From the NCBI GenBank assembly GCA_021163205.1, contig JAGGXF010000006.1, forward strand, positions 1 to 42,666: DNA of 42,666 bases, in the 5' to 3' direction. A program made the translations under genes and the position numbers. Shown one piece after another: positions 16,980-25,585 of this stretch (position 1 is its first letter; each line of letters begins with the position of its first letter). The notes below the pieces were generated by a model. The model was not told the DNA's origin and did no database searches. It was given only the letters and a program-made list of their open reading frames with translations. This stretch comes from Candidatus Aenigmatarchaeota archaeon (lineage in GTDB: Archaea > Aenigmatarchaeota > Aenigmatarchaeia > GW2011-AR5 > JAGGXF01).

Positions 16980-17102
16980 TCAGACTACTAGAACTCTTTT
17001 TCCACTGAATTGCACGTTTCTAACAACCAAGCCACACTGCTTACAGTAAACATCGCCACCCTTTCTGATGAACTCAGTTGAGCCACATTCTTGGCATTTC
17101 AT
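16980..17102 (-). CDS. 40-residue zinc-ribbon protein
   Basis: A short minus-strand frame encodes MKCQECGSTEFIRKGGDVYC and continues with KQCGLVV before a basic tail. The two CxxC pairs with this spacing form a zinc ribbon much like the N-terminal domain of TFB/TFIIB, where the second knuckle also reads CGLV. Nothing of the TFB cyclin repeats follows. Upstream on the coding strand is GGTGAT at 17109-17114, a good ribosome binding site about seven bases before the ATG, which supports expression. A function in transcription or RNA binding is a guess. It could also be a stand-alone ribbon of the many unassigned archaeal types. Confidence 0.65.
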   Translation of the reverse strand: MKCQECGSTEFIRKGGDVYCKQCGLVVRNVQFSGKRVLVV

Positions 17103-17421
17103 TCAATCACCTATCTAAATTTTGTTTTCCCTTTTTAAGCAATTTTCTGAATACGAACATAGAAGAGTCAATCGATATGTGTTATAATAGATGACAAAAA
17201 ATATTAAACGCAGCAAAGAAAAATATATAACCGAAGCTACTGACGAAAAGTAAAACGGCGATAAACGAACACTTGGAATAAGCTCAAAAGCCTTTAAATA
17301 CCTTCCTATCTATGAATATTTGGTTAAGCGTATTCTGTGATTATTTTTTAGTTATTATAAAATATATCACAGAATAGATATATAATAACATATTTACAAG
17401 AGATATGAAAAGGTGAATAAA
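17103..17421 (+). promoter_or_regulatory. intergenic region with TATA box and hairpin leader of the PIN-ATPase gene
   Basis: This 319-nt gap holds no gene that I can see. TTTAAATA at 17293-17300 is a good TATA box, so transcription would start near 17322. The leader then contains a perfect 11-bp inverted repeat, TATTCTGTGAT at 17331-17341 and ATCACAGAATA at 17366-17376. It can extend by further A-T pairs into the 24-nt spacer. It may act as an RNA hairpin or as an operator. An AGGTGA ribosome binding site precedes the ATG at 17422. Confidence 0.55.
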
Positions 17422-19263
17422 ATGAAAAATGAAAAAATCAAGAAAACCAAGAAGAAAAAGAAAAAAGAAAATAAACCGATTGTTCCGGACACGAGCGTCA
17501 TTATTAATGGAATTTTGTCTGAGATGATCGAAAAAGGCGAAATAAAAAACACAAAGATAATAATCCCGAAATTCGTTATGGAAGAGCTACAGGCGCAGGC
17601 GTCTCGTGGCAGGGAGATTGGATTCAAGGGCCTAGAAGAAATCAAAAAACTTGGCGAATTCGAAAAAGGAAAAAACATACATTTGGACTACAAAGGGAGA
17701 AGACAAACCTACGAAGAAATACAGCTTGCAAAATACGGAAGAATAGATGCATTGATTATTGATGTTGCCAAGCAAAACAATGCTATTTTGTATACATCAG
17801 ACATCGTACAGAAAATGGCAGCAGAGGCAGAAGGTATAGAAACCAAATATTTTGAACCATATGAAAAGGAAAAAGTTATAGAGTTAGACAAGTTACTGAC
17901 ACCAGATACGATGAGCCTTCACATGAAGGAAGGCGCCCCAATAATGGCGAAGCGCGGCAAACCCGGTGCATTCAAGCTTGTGAAAGTCAGCAGTGAGCCC
18001 CTGACAAAGGAAAAAATAGAGGCAATAATAAAAGAGATAATGGACGCAACACGATATGAGGAGGACTCGTTTATAGAAATAGGAGGCCACGCTGCCACGG
18101 TTGTTCAGCTAAAAGACATGCGAATCTCTATCGCCAGACCACCTTTTTCAGATGGAGTTGAGGTCACAGTAGTCAGACCCATTGTTAAAGCAATGCTTGA
18201 TGACTACAAGCTTGCTGACAAGCTCAAGCAGCGTCTGGCTGAAAAAGCAGATGGTGTTCTAATAGCAGGACCACCCGGTTCTGGTAAGTCAACATTTGCT
18301 GCCGCTCTTGCAGAGTTTTATGAAGAAAAAGGTAAGATAGTCAAGACCATGGAATCCCCCCGAGATTTGCAGGTTAAACCAGAGATAACACAATATACGG
18401 CATTGCATGGCAGCTTCGAGAAGACGGCAGACATCCTCCTTCTTGTGCGACCGGATTACACGGTATTCGACGAGGTGAGAAAGACAAACGACTTCAAAAT
18501 ATTTTCTGATCTACGCTTGGCAGGGATAGGCATGATAGGCGTTGTTCATGCAACAGAGCCAATAGATGCTATCCAACGTTTTATGAGTCGTATAGAGCTC
18601 GGTATGTTACCGCATGTGATTGACACGATAATATACATAAAAGACGGTACCATAAAAAAGGTTTATTCCTTGTCAATGACCGTTCGAACACCCACAGGTA
18701 TGAAGGACGAGGACCTTTCAAGACCTATCGTAGAGGTTAGAGAGTTCGATACAAATAAGCTTGTTTATGAAATATATACGTATGGAGAGGAAAATATCAT
18801 CGTGCCCGTGACAAAAAAGGAGGAACACGCTTTGCACAAGCTTGCTAAGCAGCAGATAATGAATGAAATCAAGAAATATGATAAGAACGCTGAAATAGAG
18901 TTTCTGTCACCAGGAAAGATCCTGGTAAAAGTGGAAAATAAGAAGATACCGCGAATCATCGGTAAGAAGGGCTCAACAGTTCAAGCACTAGAGAAAAAAC
19001 TGGGCATCTCTATAGATATTGCACCAAAGGTTGCAACACTTAGAGAAGCCGTAGAATATTCCTGGGAAGAAAGTGGTGCATATCTTATATTTTCCTTTGA
19101 CAAAAAATTACAAAAAAAACAGGCAAATTTCTATATAGACAAGAATTATCTCTTTTCAGCAACCATAGGCCGCTCTGGTCAGGTCAGAGTAAAGAAAACA
19201 AGCGACTTGGGCAAACAGCTTTTACAGGGGCTTGCAACTAAAAAGATAAATGTCTTCATATAA
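17422..19263 (+). CDS. PIN domain - PilT-type ATPase - KH domain protein
   Basis: This 613-residue protein joins three modules. A lysine-rich N terminus leads to a PIN nuclease domain (about 18-145) with the acidic residues of PDTSVIINGI, a DALIIDVA stretch and the TSDIV aspartate. A VirB11/PilT-type ATPase follows, with Walker A AGPPGSGKST near 282 and a Walker-B-like DYTVFDEVRK near 350. The third module is a KH domain near 500-560 with the IIGKKGS GxxG loop. This is the COG1855 architecture, widespread in archaea and not experimentally well understood. RNA binding and cleavage powered by ATP is a reasonable inference. ATG 17422 follows AGGTGA. A tRNA gene comes 20 nt after the stop. Confidence 0.88.
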   Translation: MKNEKIKKTKKKKKKENKPIVPDTSVIINGILSEMIEKGEIKNTKIIIPKFVMEELQAQASRGREIGFKGLEEIKKLGEFEKGKNIHLDYKGRRQTYEEIQLAKYGRIDALIIDVAKQNNAILYTSDIVQKMAAEAEGIETKYFEPYEKEKVIELDKLLTPDTMSLHMKEGAPIMAKRGKPGAFKLVKVSSEPLTKEKIEAIIKEIMDATRYEEDSFIEIGGHAATVVQLKDMRISIARPPFSDGVEVTVVRPIVKAMLDDYKLADKLKQRLAEKADGVLIAGPPGSGKSTFAAALAEFYEEKGKIVKTMESPRDLQVKPEITQYTALHGSFEKTADILLLVRPDYTVFDEVRKTNDFKIFSDLRLAGIGMIGVVHATEPIDAIQRFMSRIELGMLPHVIDTIIYIKDGTIKKVYSLSMTVRTPTGMKDEDLSRPIVEVREFDTNKLVYEIYTYGEENIIVPVTKKEEHALHKLAKQQIMNEIKKYDKNAEIEFLSPGKILVKVENKKIPRIIGKKGSTVQALEKKLGISIDIAPKVATLREAVEYSWEESGAYLIFSFDKKLQKKQANFYIDKNYLFSATIGRSGQVRVKKTSDLGKQLLQGLATKKINVFI

Positions 19264-19283
19264 TTATTATTCTTTAATCAAAT

Positions 19284-19443
19284 GCCTCCGTAGCTCAGTT
19301 TGGATAGAGCACTTGCCTCCTAACTGTCCCTGACAGTACTCATGACGATATGGAGGTGAGATGATTCTTGCTTCGGCAGGAATATGATCAAAACTTCATT
19401 CGGAGATAGCAAGGGGTCGCGGGTTCGAATCCCGCCGGGGGTG
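19284..19443 (+). tRNA. tRNA-Arg(CCT) with an 85-nt intron
   Basis: The acceptor GCCTCCG (19284-19290) pairs with CGGGGGT (19436-19442), with discriminator G at 19443 and no encoded CCA. The D arm is GCTC, AGTTTGGATA, GAGC. The anticodon arm is CTTGC, CTCCTAA, GCAAG with anticodon CCT, the variable loop is GGGTC, and the T arm is GCGGG, TTCGAAT, CCCGC. An intron lies between positions 37 and 38. The G1-T72 and T4-G69 pairs are wobbles. Removing the intron gives a normal 75-nt tRNA. It is downstream of the PIN-ATPase gene on the same strand. Confidence 0.92.
19323..19407 (+). other. structured intron of tRNA-Arg(CCT)
   Basis: CTCC in the anticodon loop can pair with GGAG at 19402-19405. The flanking three-base bulges TAA and ATA then form a proper bulge-helix-bulge, cut TA|A and AT|A. 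Inside are two hairpins: ACTGTC/GACAGT with a CCT loop, and ATTCTTGC/GCAGGAAT closed by a TTCG tetraloop. The intron is several times longer than splicing needs. Confidence 0.82.
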
Positions 19444-19610
19444 TTTCTTCAAATTTTTTCAGTTTCTTCTATAAATTTGTAGCGAGAAGCAGAGAAAACA
19501 TGAACACGCCGCTTTTTATATGAATATACAAGCCACATACCAAAAGAAATTTTAGTGTCCCCTAAAAACATAAATATAACTCGTGACTATAAATTATTCG
19601 GGTTATATTT

Positions 19611-20834
19611 ATGAGGAGACTTGGTTTATCCATAATATTTATTTTGACTATGATTGCTATTCTGGTTTTATCACACACAGCACCGAATGCATTAGTTGTC
19701 ATAACAGGGAACAATACGTACAACAATTATTGGGTTAACGCAACGACAAACGCGACCTATAACTTTTCTATTACAAATCCGTCTGGCAACAACAATGTAA
19801 CAGAGATAAACATATCTGTGCCTTTCGATGGCGCTACAAAGAATTTCACTGTTTATAATTCATCCATAGGTATATCTCTGGCAAACTGGAGTTGTGAAGG
19901 CTACAATACAACTGGCCCAAACGCAGGCAATATATCGAAAATCGTCTGTTCGAATACATCATCTACTCCGTTGCTTGGTCCTAGCCAAACAGTATATATA
20001 TGGTTCAATGCCACAGCTGAACAGACCGGAGAAATTAATCAGACGTGGAACATAACCACGATAGACAACAATTCAGCGGTCAACAGCACAACAGTAACAA
20101 CAGGCATAGACACTATCGCTCCTTCTCTCACACTGAAAAATATAACTCATAGCAAGTGGGGTAATATAACAGACGGTGATACTGTCAATGGTGTAATAAA
20201 CATAACAATCAATGTATCAGACAACGGAAGTGGACTCAAAAGCGCTTCGCTCAGGTTTTCTAACGCAACCTTCAACAGCTCGTGGTTTTCTTTTACGTTC
20301 AACAGCCTTGGCAATAGTCTATATTGGAGCAGCTTTGACACGAATCTGATAACAAACAACTCCGGCACATACAACCTATCTATAAGGGCTTACGATAACG
20401 TGGGAAACGTTAACCTGTCTGAGGATTTGGCCAAAAACATACTTATAAACAATACAATAATGCTCGTGGAGGACACAAGCAGGCGAGACGCCACAGCTGT
20501 TTTGAAGTCCGGGCAGAACACGTGGGGATTCTTCTTTAACATCACATATCCAGCAAACTGCACACTCAAGGTAAAAATGGCTGATTGGACAACAACAGCG
20601 AGTAGTGGTGACACAACCATATCAGTTTCAAATGTTAAAATATACAACTCAACCCAATCGGGAGGATTTTCTATAGCCAACACATATTCTGGTGGCGATG
20701 AGATTCTGCTTATCGATAAAGACAATGACGCCAGTAATGGTATACAGGCGAATTTCACAGCAAACATTACTGTGCCGCTGACGTCTGCAATATCAAGCTC
20801 TTGGACAACAACATATGGAATAGCGTGCCAGTGA
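19611..20834 (+). CDS. secreted surface protein A1, Ig-like domains, N-glycosylation-rich
   Basis: I do not recognise a named family. The 407-residue protein starts with a signal peptide (basic MRR, then a hydrophobic stretch to about residue 24). The mature part is unusually rich in Asn-X-Ser/Thr sequons such as NNTYNN, NATTNAT and NISVPF, as expected of archaeal S-layer and envelope glycoproteins. An N-terminal beta-rich domain (about 25-165) is followed by an Ig-like domain beginning APSLTLKNITHS near 170. A C-terminal domain from about 285 contains LKVKMADW and ends WTTTYGIACQ. That last domain resembles the end of the larger secreted protein at 22242-24701. There is no C-terminal membrane helix. 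A partner anchored in the membrane follows 30 nt downstream. Confidence 0.75.
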   Translation: MRRLGLSIIFILTMIAILVLSHTAPNALVVITGNNTYNNYWVNATTNATYNFSITNPSGNNNVTEINISVPFDGATKNFTVYNSSIGISLANWSCEGYNTTGPNAGNISKIVCSNTSSTPLLGPSQTVYIWFNATAEQTGEINQTWNITTIDNNSAVNSTTVTTGIDTIAPSLTLKNITHSKWGNITDGDTVNGVINITINVSDNGSGLKSASLRFSNATFNSSWFSFTFNSLGNSLYWSSFDTNLITNNSGTYNLSIRAYDNVGNVNLSEDLAKNILINNTIMLVEDTSRRDATAVLKSGQNTWGFFFNITYPANCTLKVKMADWTTTASSGDTTISVSNVKIYNSTQSGGFSIANTYSGGDEILLIDKDNDASNGIQANFTANITVPLTSAISSSWTTTYGIACQ

Positions 20835-20864
20835 GGATTATTGTTTTTATGAACAGATGATAGG

Positions 20865-22178
20865 ATGAAAAAAATTATTTTGATATCGATTTTACTGGTT
20901 CAGATATTTTTAGTTCAATCAGTCATGGGAGAATACACAGGCATTCTTGATATAGGCAATACACAATACCCCCCAACAGGCATGGTTGCGGGAACAACGG
21001 GTCTTGGAACAGAAGAGCAGTGTTACTATGACAGCCAGTGTAATTCTGGTTATTGCAAAGCAGATGAAAACAACGGCAAAAAATATTGCGTTTCCAGTGC
21101 AAATGATTGTGTCTACGACGGAAATATTATTGAGGCGGGAACATCTGAGTGTATAGCTACTGATACTGTGGGAACGTGCAGCGACTCTGGTACATTTTCA
21201 ACCACGCTTTGTGAAGAGGGAAAACACTGTTCGGGTGGTGTTTGCGTTGCAGATACCCAATCACAAGACAACAGCAACTCTGGCGAGAACGAAGCACAGA
21301 ATACTCCGGCATCGTCTATAGTTATTGGTACACTATCCAACATAGAAATAGTTCAGGGGCAGACAAAAAAAGTTAAAGTAGAAATAACAAATAATGGTGA
21401 AAGGGATTTGACCGATGTGAAGTTATCACTGGAGGGTCTCCCTCTTGCTATGTACAAGATTTCTGACGAGTCTTTCTCGTTGCTCAGTAAAGGAGAAAAA
21501 AAATATTCTTATCTTGCTTTTGCCGTGCCAGAAAAAAATGAGATTAAAATATACACGATAAAGCTGACAGCTAGTGCAAAGGACACGAGCGGTGTTAGCA
21601 TATCAGACTCAGAAACATTTCTTCTAAAAGTTTTACCCAGCGAAGAAAGCAAAAAAGAGGTAAATCAGACATATCTGAATTATACGAATGTGCTCTCAGA
21701 CTTGGAAAAGAAAATAAACCAGGAAAAACTTAGTGGCAACGACGTTTCAAAAGCAGAATCTCTGCTTATTGTTGCAAAGCAAGAGCTGGGCGAGGTGAAA
21801 AAGAAAATAGATAAGGGAGACTACTATGAAGCAATTCAACTCATGAATGATGTGGCTTCTAAAATAGATCAGATAGAGCAAAGCCTGAAACAAGTCGATT
21901 CCGAGTCTAATAACAATTCAAAAATATTATGGTTTGTGGTCTATGCTGTTGTTATAGTAGTTGTGGCTCTGGTTGCTTACTATTTTTACTCAGAAAGAAA
22001 TAAAACTACTATTTTTTCTGAACTACGGAAAAAAGTTACGGAACCAGAAGAGGACAAAACTAGTGTCTCTTATAAAAACATAAAAGATGCAAAATTCAAA
22101 GAGCACGCTAAACGAGTCCATCAGTATATCAAGAATCTGTTCAAAAAGGATAAAAGCGGGTTTGGATACGCAAGCTGA
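20865..22178 (+). CDS. membrane-anchored surface protein B1 (Cys-rich, NEW3-like, coiled coil, one TM)
   Basis: This unnamed 437-residue protein has a signal peptide (about 1-22). A cysteine-rich domain follows (about 48-130, ten cysteines in patterns such as CYYDSQCNSGYC), probably disulfide-bonded outside the cell. A NEW3/CARDB-like beta domain spans about 150-260, with EIVQGQTKKVKVEITNNGER. An alpha-helical segment near 265-350 includes KKIDKGDYYEAI, then comes one membrane helix near 354-376 and a basic cytoplasmic tail of about 60 residues. From the beta domain to the membrane helix it matches the protein at 24698-25564 in order and in key phrases (LKVLPSEE / LKILPDED, IDKGDY). It is inferred to anchor the secreted protein encoded just upstream. 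Confidence 0.75.
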   Translation: MKKIILISILLVQIFLVQSVMGEYTGILDIGNTQYPPTGMVAGTTGLGTEEQCYYDSQCNSGYCKADENNGKKYCVSSANDCVYDGNIIEAGTSECIATDTVGTCSDSGTFSTTLCEEGKHCSGGVCVADTQSQDNSNSGENEAQNTPASSIVIGTLSNIEIVQGQTKKVKVEITNNGERDLTDVKLSLEGLPLAMYKISDESFSLLSKGEKKYSYLAFAVPEKNEIKIYTIKLTASAKDTSGVSISDSETFLLKVLPSEESKKEVNQTYLNYTNVLSDLEKKINQEKLSGNDVSKAESLLIVAKQELGEVKKKIDKGDYYEAIQLMNDVASKIDQIEQSLKQVDSESNNNSKILWFVVYAVVIVVVALVAYYFYSERNKTTIFSELRKKVTEPEEDKTSVSYKNIKDAKFKEHAKRVHQYIKNLFKKDKSGFGYAS

Positions 22179-22241
22179 TGTCCCACCTATTCTTATCAAG
22201 ACTAATAAACTTTATATTTTGCGATTTCCAAGGAATAAATA

Positions 22242-24701
22242 ATGAAGAGATTGTTCAAACTGATATTGCTGTTTTTTTGTTTACTGTTCTCTAGCTTTCA
22301 CATAGCACATGCCATCCAGGATACTATTAATCTTCTAGACAAAAACAACAATGATGTCACATCAGCAAATGCGTGGGACAACATCACGATAAAGGTTGTT
22401 AATTCTGCAGCTGAGATTTATACTGCCAACGTTACAAGCACCGCAGACCCAAACGGCATTACTGTCTATCTGACAGGAAGCTCTGGTACATATACAGGAT
22501 GGTTCATAACATCGGAGGCAACAAGCAGTTCTGACGAACATATAATACAAGTGACTGACGGTTCTACTGTTACTGTCACCGCAGATATGGATGGAGATGG
22601 CAATGCCGGTACAGACACATTGACGTATGATAATGACCCAGACGAGATCAGAACGTACAGAACAGTTCAGAGCAATCCTTACAATGAAACGCAGACAAGC
22701 TACTTTTCAGTAGGACAGACTGTTTACGTTTATGTCTTCGCCGGAAAAAACGGTGCGCAGCAGATGAATGTTAAGAGCAATGCAGACACAACAGGCATAT
22801 CTGTTACGCTGACAGAGTCTAGTACATATCCCGGCTGGTACGAAGGTAATTTTTCAACGTCTACATCATCTAGCAACGACGCGCAGGATATTCTTAAGGT
22901 TTTCAGCAACGACATCATAACCATAACCTCGGATGTTGAAGGAGACGATGCAACAGACGCCACAAAAACAATAACTGTTCTTGACCAGGTTTATCTTTTG
23001 GATTCTGATGGAGAAAATTTAACAAAGATAAATGCGTGGGATAATGTAACAGTCAAGGTATACAATCCATCAATGAATCGCGACACAACAGCCATAGAAA
23101 ACGGCACAGTTATAATAAATAGCACAAATGATGCGACAGGAATATCTCTCACAGTAATAGAAACGGGTGCCAATACAGGAATTTTCGAAGCAACGTTTCA
23201 GGCAGCAGAGGTTTCAAGTAGCCAGAGTAACAAATGGATAAACGCGTCAGATGGCGCAACAGTTTACGTGTGGGCAGACATAGATGGAAATGGTGTTTAT
23301 GCAACGGATTCTGTTGATTATGATGTTAATCCAGATGAGGTTATAGTCAGGCGCGGTTCTGCCAGCGGAACAACAGCAGATTATGTTAATTCTGATGATG
23401 AAATATTTGTGGAAGTTTACGCGACTGCGAACATGGGCACAGGCTCTGTTACTATCAACAGCACCACAGACCCAACAGGAACAACAATAACTGTTACAGA
23501 GGATTCCGCACACAAAGGGAAATACCTTGGTAGTTTCAACATAAGTAGCACAACGGTTGCCGGTTCATCTATTCACGCAGAGAACGGAGATACCATCAAC
23601 ATAATATCTGATATAGATAATAACGATGCTTCTGATACAATCAAGACAATATATCTTGACTCCGCTAGACCAACAATATATTCGCACACTCCGGCTAATA
23701 ATGTATATGTCCAGTCTTCCCAGAACCGGACAATAGAGGTAACGCTTCATGACAATATAAAAACTGCATCGACAATAACACTTCACTGGAGATTTGGAGA
23801 TGGCTTTTGGAATAGTGGGGAGATGTCTATAAAGCCTGGTTCTTCCCAAGGAACAACTACTGTGTACACAAAAACCATAAATGAGTCTTCTGCGTCTAGT
23901 GGTTCTTCTATTTCATTTTATGTAACTGGTTATGATAATGCGGGTAATTCCATTATTGGTGGCGGCAATACATCATCGCCACTATGTATTTATTATTTAG
24001 ATGACACGGCACCTTCTATCACCATAAAATCTCCGACATCGGGCCAGGATATTGGAGCAACCTTTACATTGAATATAACGTGGAGCCCAACATACTCACC
24101 CAATATCACAGAGGCTTATTATGAAATAACAAATGGTTCGGATACGATAAAAAACAAGACAATAGATTTGTCAGATTCTAACTGCGGAAACACGAGTTGC
24201 GTTATAGAAGATATAAAAGCAACAGACTGGCCCTTAGGGTCTCTGAATCTTACTGTTTACGCGAAAGATACTGCAGGGAATGTCGGTTCAAAAACAGTGG
24301 CGATAGACTCTGTTGCTGGTGCTAGACTGACAAGGGCTCTGACGATAATACCTTCTGACAGAACCATTAACAACACAGGTACAGATAAGTTTTATATAAA
24401 GTTCTACCTCAGTGTAAAGGGAGATTATATAAGAGTAAAGATGACAGATCTGAAATACGGTTCGCATACCATAGACATAGATAACATAACTATCATGACT
24501 TATACTGATTATCAGAATAAGCAGAGAACATATGATGTTAAAAATGATTTTGACGAGACACAAGAGGTTTATGAGATAAAAGACAATATCGAGTCGACAG
24601 AGTATGCAAAGGAGACTACCGTAACTATAGAGGTCTCTGTCCCCGCAGATGTACCCCCAGGAAATTATACATCTACTTACACGATCGGTGTTTACACGTG
24701 A
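22242..24701 (+). CDS. large secreted surface protein A2 with four beta repeats
   Basis: The 819-residue protein has a signal peptide (about 1-24). Four tandem repeats of about 105-120 residues follow at roughly 28-140, 141-247, 249-370 and 371-472. Repeats share a DNITIKV-type opening, a G-x-Y/F-x-G/A central phrase and an aspartate-rich turn such as DMDGDGNAGTD or DIDGNGVYATD, which may bind calcium. Ig-like domains follow (about 475-690, with TAPSITIKSPTSG near 605). The C-terminal domain contains IRVKMTDL, ends YTSTYTIGVYT and resembles the end of the protein at 19611-20834. Asn sequons are frequent. No membrane helix is seen. A TATA-like TTTATATTTT about 27 nt upstream suggests leaderless transcription. 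The stop overlaps the next gene by four bases. Confidence 0.78.
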   Translation: MKRLFKLILLFFCLLFSSFHIAHAIQDTINLLDKNNNDVTSANAWDNITIKVVNSAAEIYTANVTSTADPNGITVYLTGSSGTYTGWFITSEATSSSDEHIIQVTDGSTVTVTADMDGDGNAGTDTLTYDNDPDEIRTYRTVQSNPYNETQTSYFSVGQTVYVYVFAGKNGAQQMNVKSNADTTGISVTLTESSTYPGWYEGNFSTSTSSSNDAQDILKVFSNDIITITSDVEGDDATDATKTITVLDQVYLLDSDGENLTKINAWDNVTVKVYNPSMNRDTTAIENGTVIINSTNDATGISLTVIETGANTGIFEATFQAAEVSSSQSNKWINASDGATVYVWADIDGNGVYATDSVDYDVNPDEVIVRRGSASGTTADYVNSDDEIFVEVYATANMGTGSVTINSTTDPTGTTITVTEDSAHKGKYLGSFNISSTTVAGSSIHAENGDTINIISDIDNNDASDTIKTIYLDSARPTIYSHTPANNVYVQSSQNRTIEVTLHDNIKTASTITLHWRFGDGFWNSGEMSIKPGSSQGTTTVYTKTINESSASSGSSISFYVTGYDNAGNSIIGGGNTSSPLCIYYLDDTAPSITIKSPTSGQDIGATFTLNITWSPTYSPNITEAYYEITNGSDTIKNKTIDLSDSNCGNTSCVIEDIKATDWPLGSLNLTVYAKDTAGNVGSKTVAIDSVAGARLTRALTIIPSDRTINNTGTDKFYIKFYLSVKGDYIRVKMTDLKYGSHTIDIDNITIMTYTDYQNKQRTYDVKNDFDETQEVYEIKDNIESTEYAKETTVTIEVSVPADVPPGNYTSTYTIGVYT

Positions 24702-25564
24702 GAAACTCGATAAATTTTATTCTGGTGTATATAATTTTATTAGGCATGCCTTTCTCCGTCTTTGCCGCACCAGTCGCGACAATAGCAGGTAATTTTACTG
24801 TTACGATAGAAAACGTTTCACAGCCGATAGAGGTCAATGAAACAGGCAGTAAACTTTTGTATATAACTCAATGTCCGGATAATGTAGAAGTTATGCAAGG
24901 GAAGAGCAAGACCGTCTCTATAGCAATCGGAAACAACGATACAGAAACGATAACAGAAATTTCCATTAGTGTGAGTGGTATAGCTTCATCATGGGTTTCC
25001 TCTGGAGAGATAGATTCATTGGAAGCAGGAGAATCCAAGCCAACAAACATAACTTTCACGATTCCAAAGACCGCAACAGTTGAGCTCAAAAATGTTAAAA
25101 TAACTGTTACAGGCAAGTCAGGTTCATTAGTCGTTAAAGATGAAAAGACTTTGAATCTAAAAATCCTTCCCGATGAAGACACAAAGGCAACAATAAAAAC
25201 CATGTATGATAACTATATGTCTCAAGCCATTGAAATAAATAAGACAATAACAAGGCTCGCAAAGAAAGGAAAAGATACATCGCTTCTGCAGACTATTTTC
25301 AATGACATCTGGGGTAAACTCACTGCCGCGAAAGCTAGCATTGACAAAGGAGATTATTTTAGCGCTTTTATAAACCTAAACGGCTTGGGAACAAAAATAG
25401 ACCTTGCGAACAAAGAGATAGAAAAAGCTTCCAAAGCCTATCCACTCTGGATTTATATTATAATAGCTTTTGTAATAATCTTGGTTTTGGTTCTTGGTTA
25501 TCTGTTTATTCCTACCAAGAGCCAAGAAGGTGAAGAAGAATATGAAGAGGAGTATGAAGAGTAG
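24698..25564 (+). CDS. membrane-anchored surface protein B2 (NEW3-like, helical, one TM)
   Basis: This 288-residue protein starts at a GTG that overlaps the stop of the secreted protein before it. It has a signal peptide (about 1-24). A NEW3-like beta domain spans about 50-150, with CPDNVEVMQGKSKTVSIAIG. A helical segment contains ASIDKGDYFSAFINL near 212, a membrane helix lies near 246-268, and an acidic tail of repeated glutamates and tyrosines follows. It is a shorter paralogue of the protein at 20865-22178, lacking the cysteine-rich domain and the long basic tail. The overlap with its partner gene argues for coupled synthesis. Function is unknown. An anchor or receptor for the secreted partner is inferred. 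Confidence 0.76.
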   Translation: MRNSINFILVYIILLGMPFSVFAAPVATIAGNFTVTIENVSQPIEVNETGSKLLYITQCPDNVEVMQGKSKTVSIAIGNNDTETITEISISVSGIASSWVSSGEIDSLEAGESKPTNITFTIPKTATVELKNVKITVTGKSGSLVVKDEKTLNLKILPDEDTKATIKTMYDNYMSQAIEINKTITRLAKKGKDTSLLQTIFNDIWGKLTAAKASIDKGDYFSAFINLNGLGTKIDLANKEIEKASKAYPLWIYIIIAFVIILVLVLGYLFIPTKSQEGEEEYEEEYEE

Positions 25565-25585
25565 TCCAATAGTGGAGGTCTTCAG

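Noticed and set aside
19338-19393. C/D-box guide RNA inside the tRNA-Arg intron
   Set aside because: ATGACGA is near a C-box consensus, but no convincing D box (CTGA) or C'/D' pair lies at the right distance.
22325-23658. Four surface-protein repeats as a DNA repeat or CRISPR-like array
   Set aside because: The repeats are in the protein only, diverged at DNA level, of unequal length and in one continuous reading frame.
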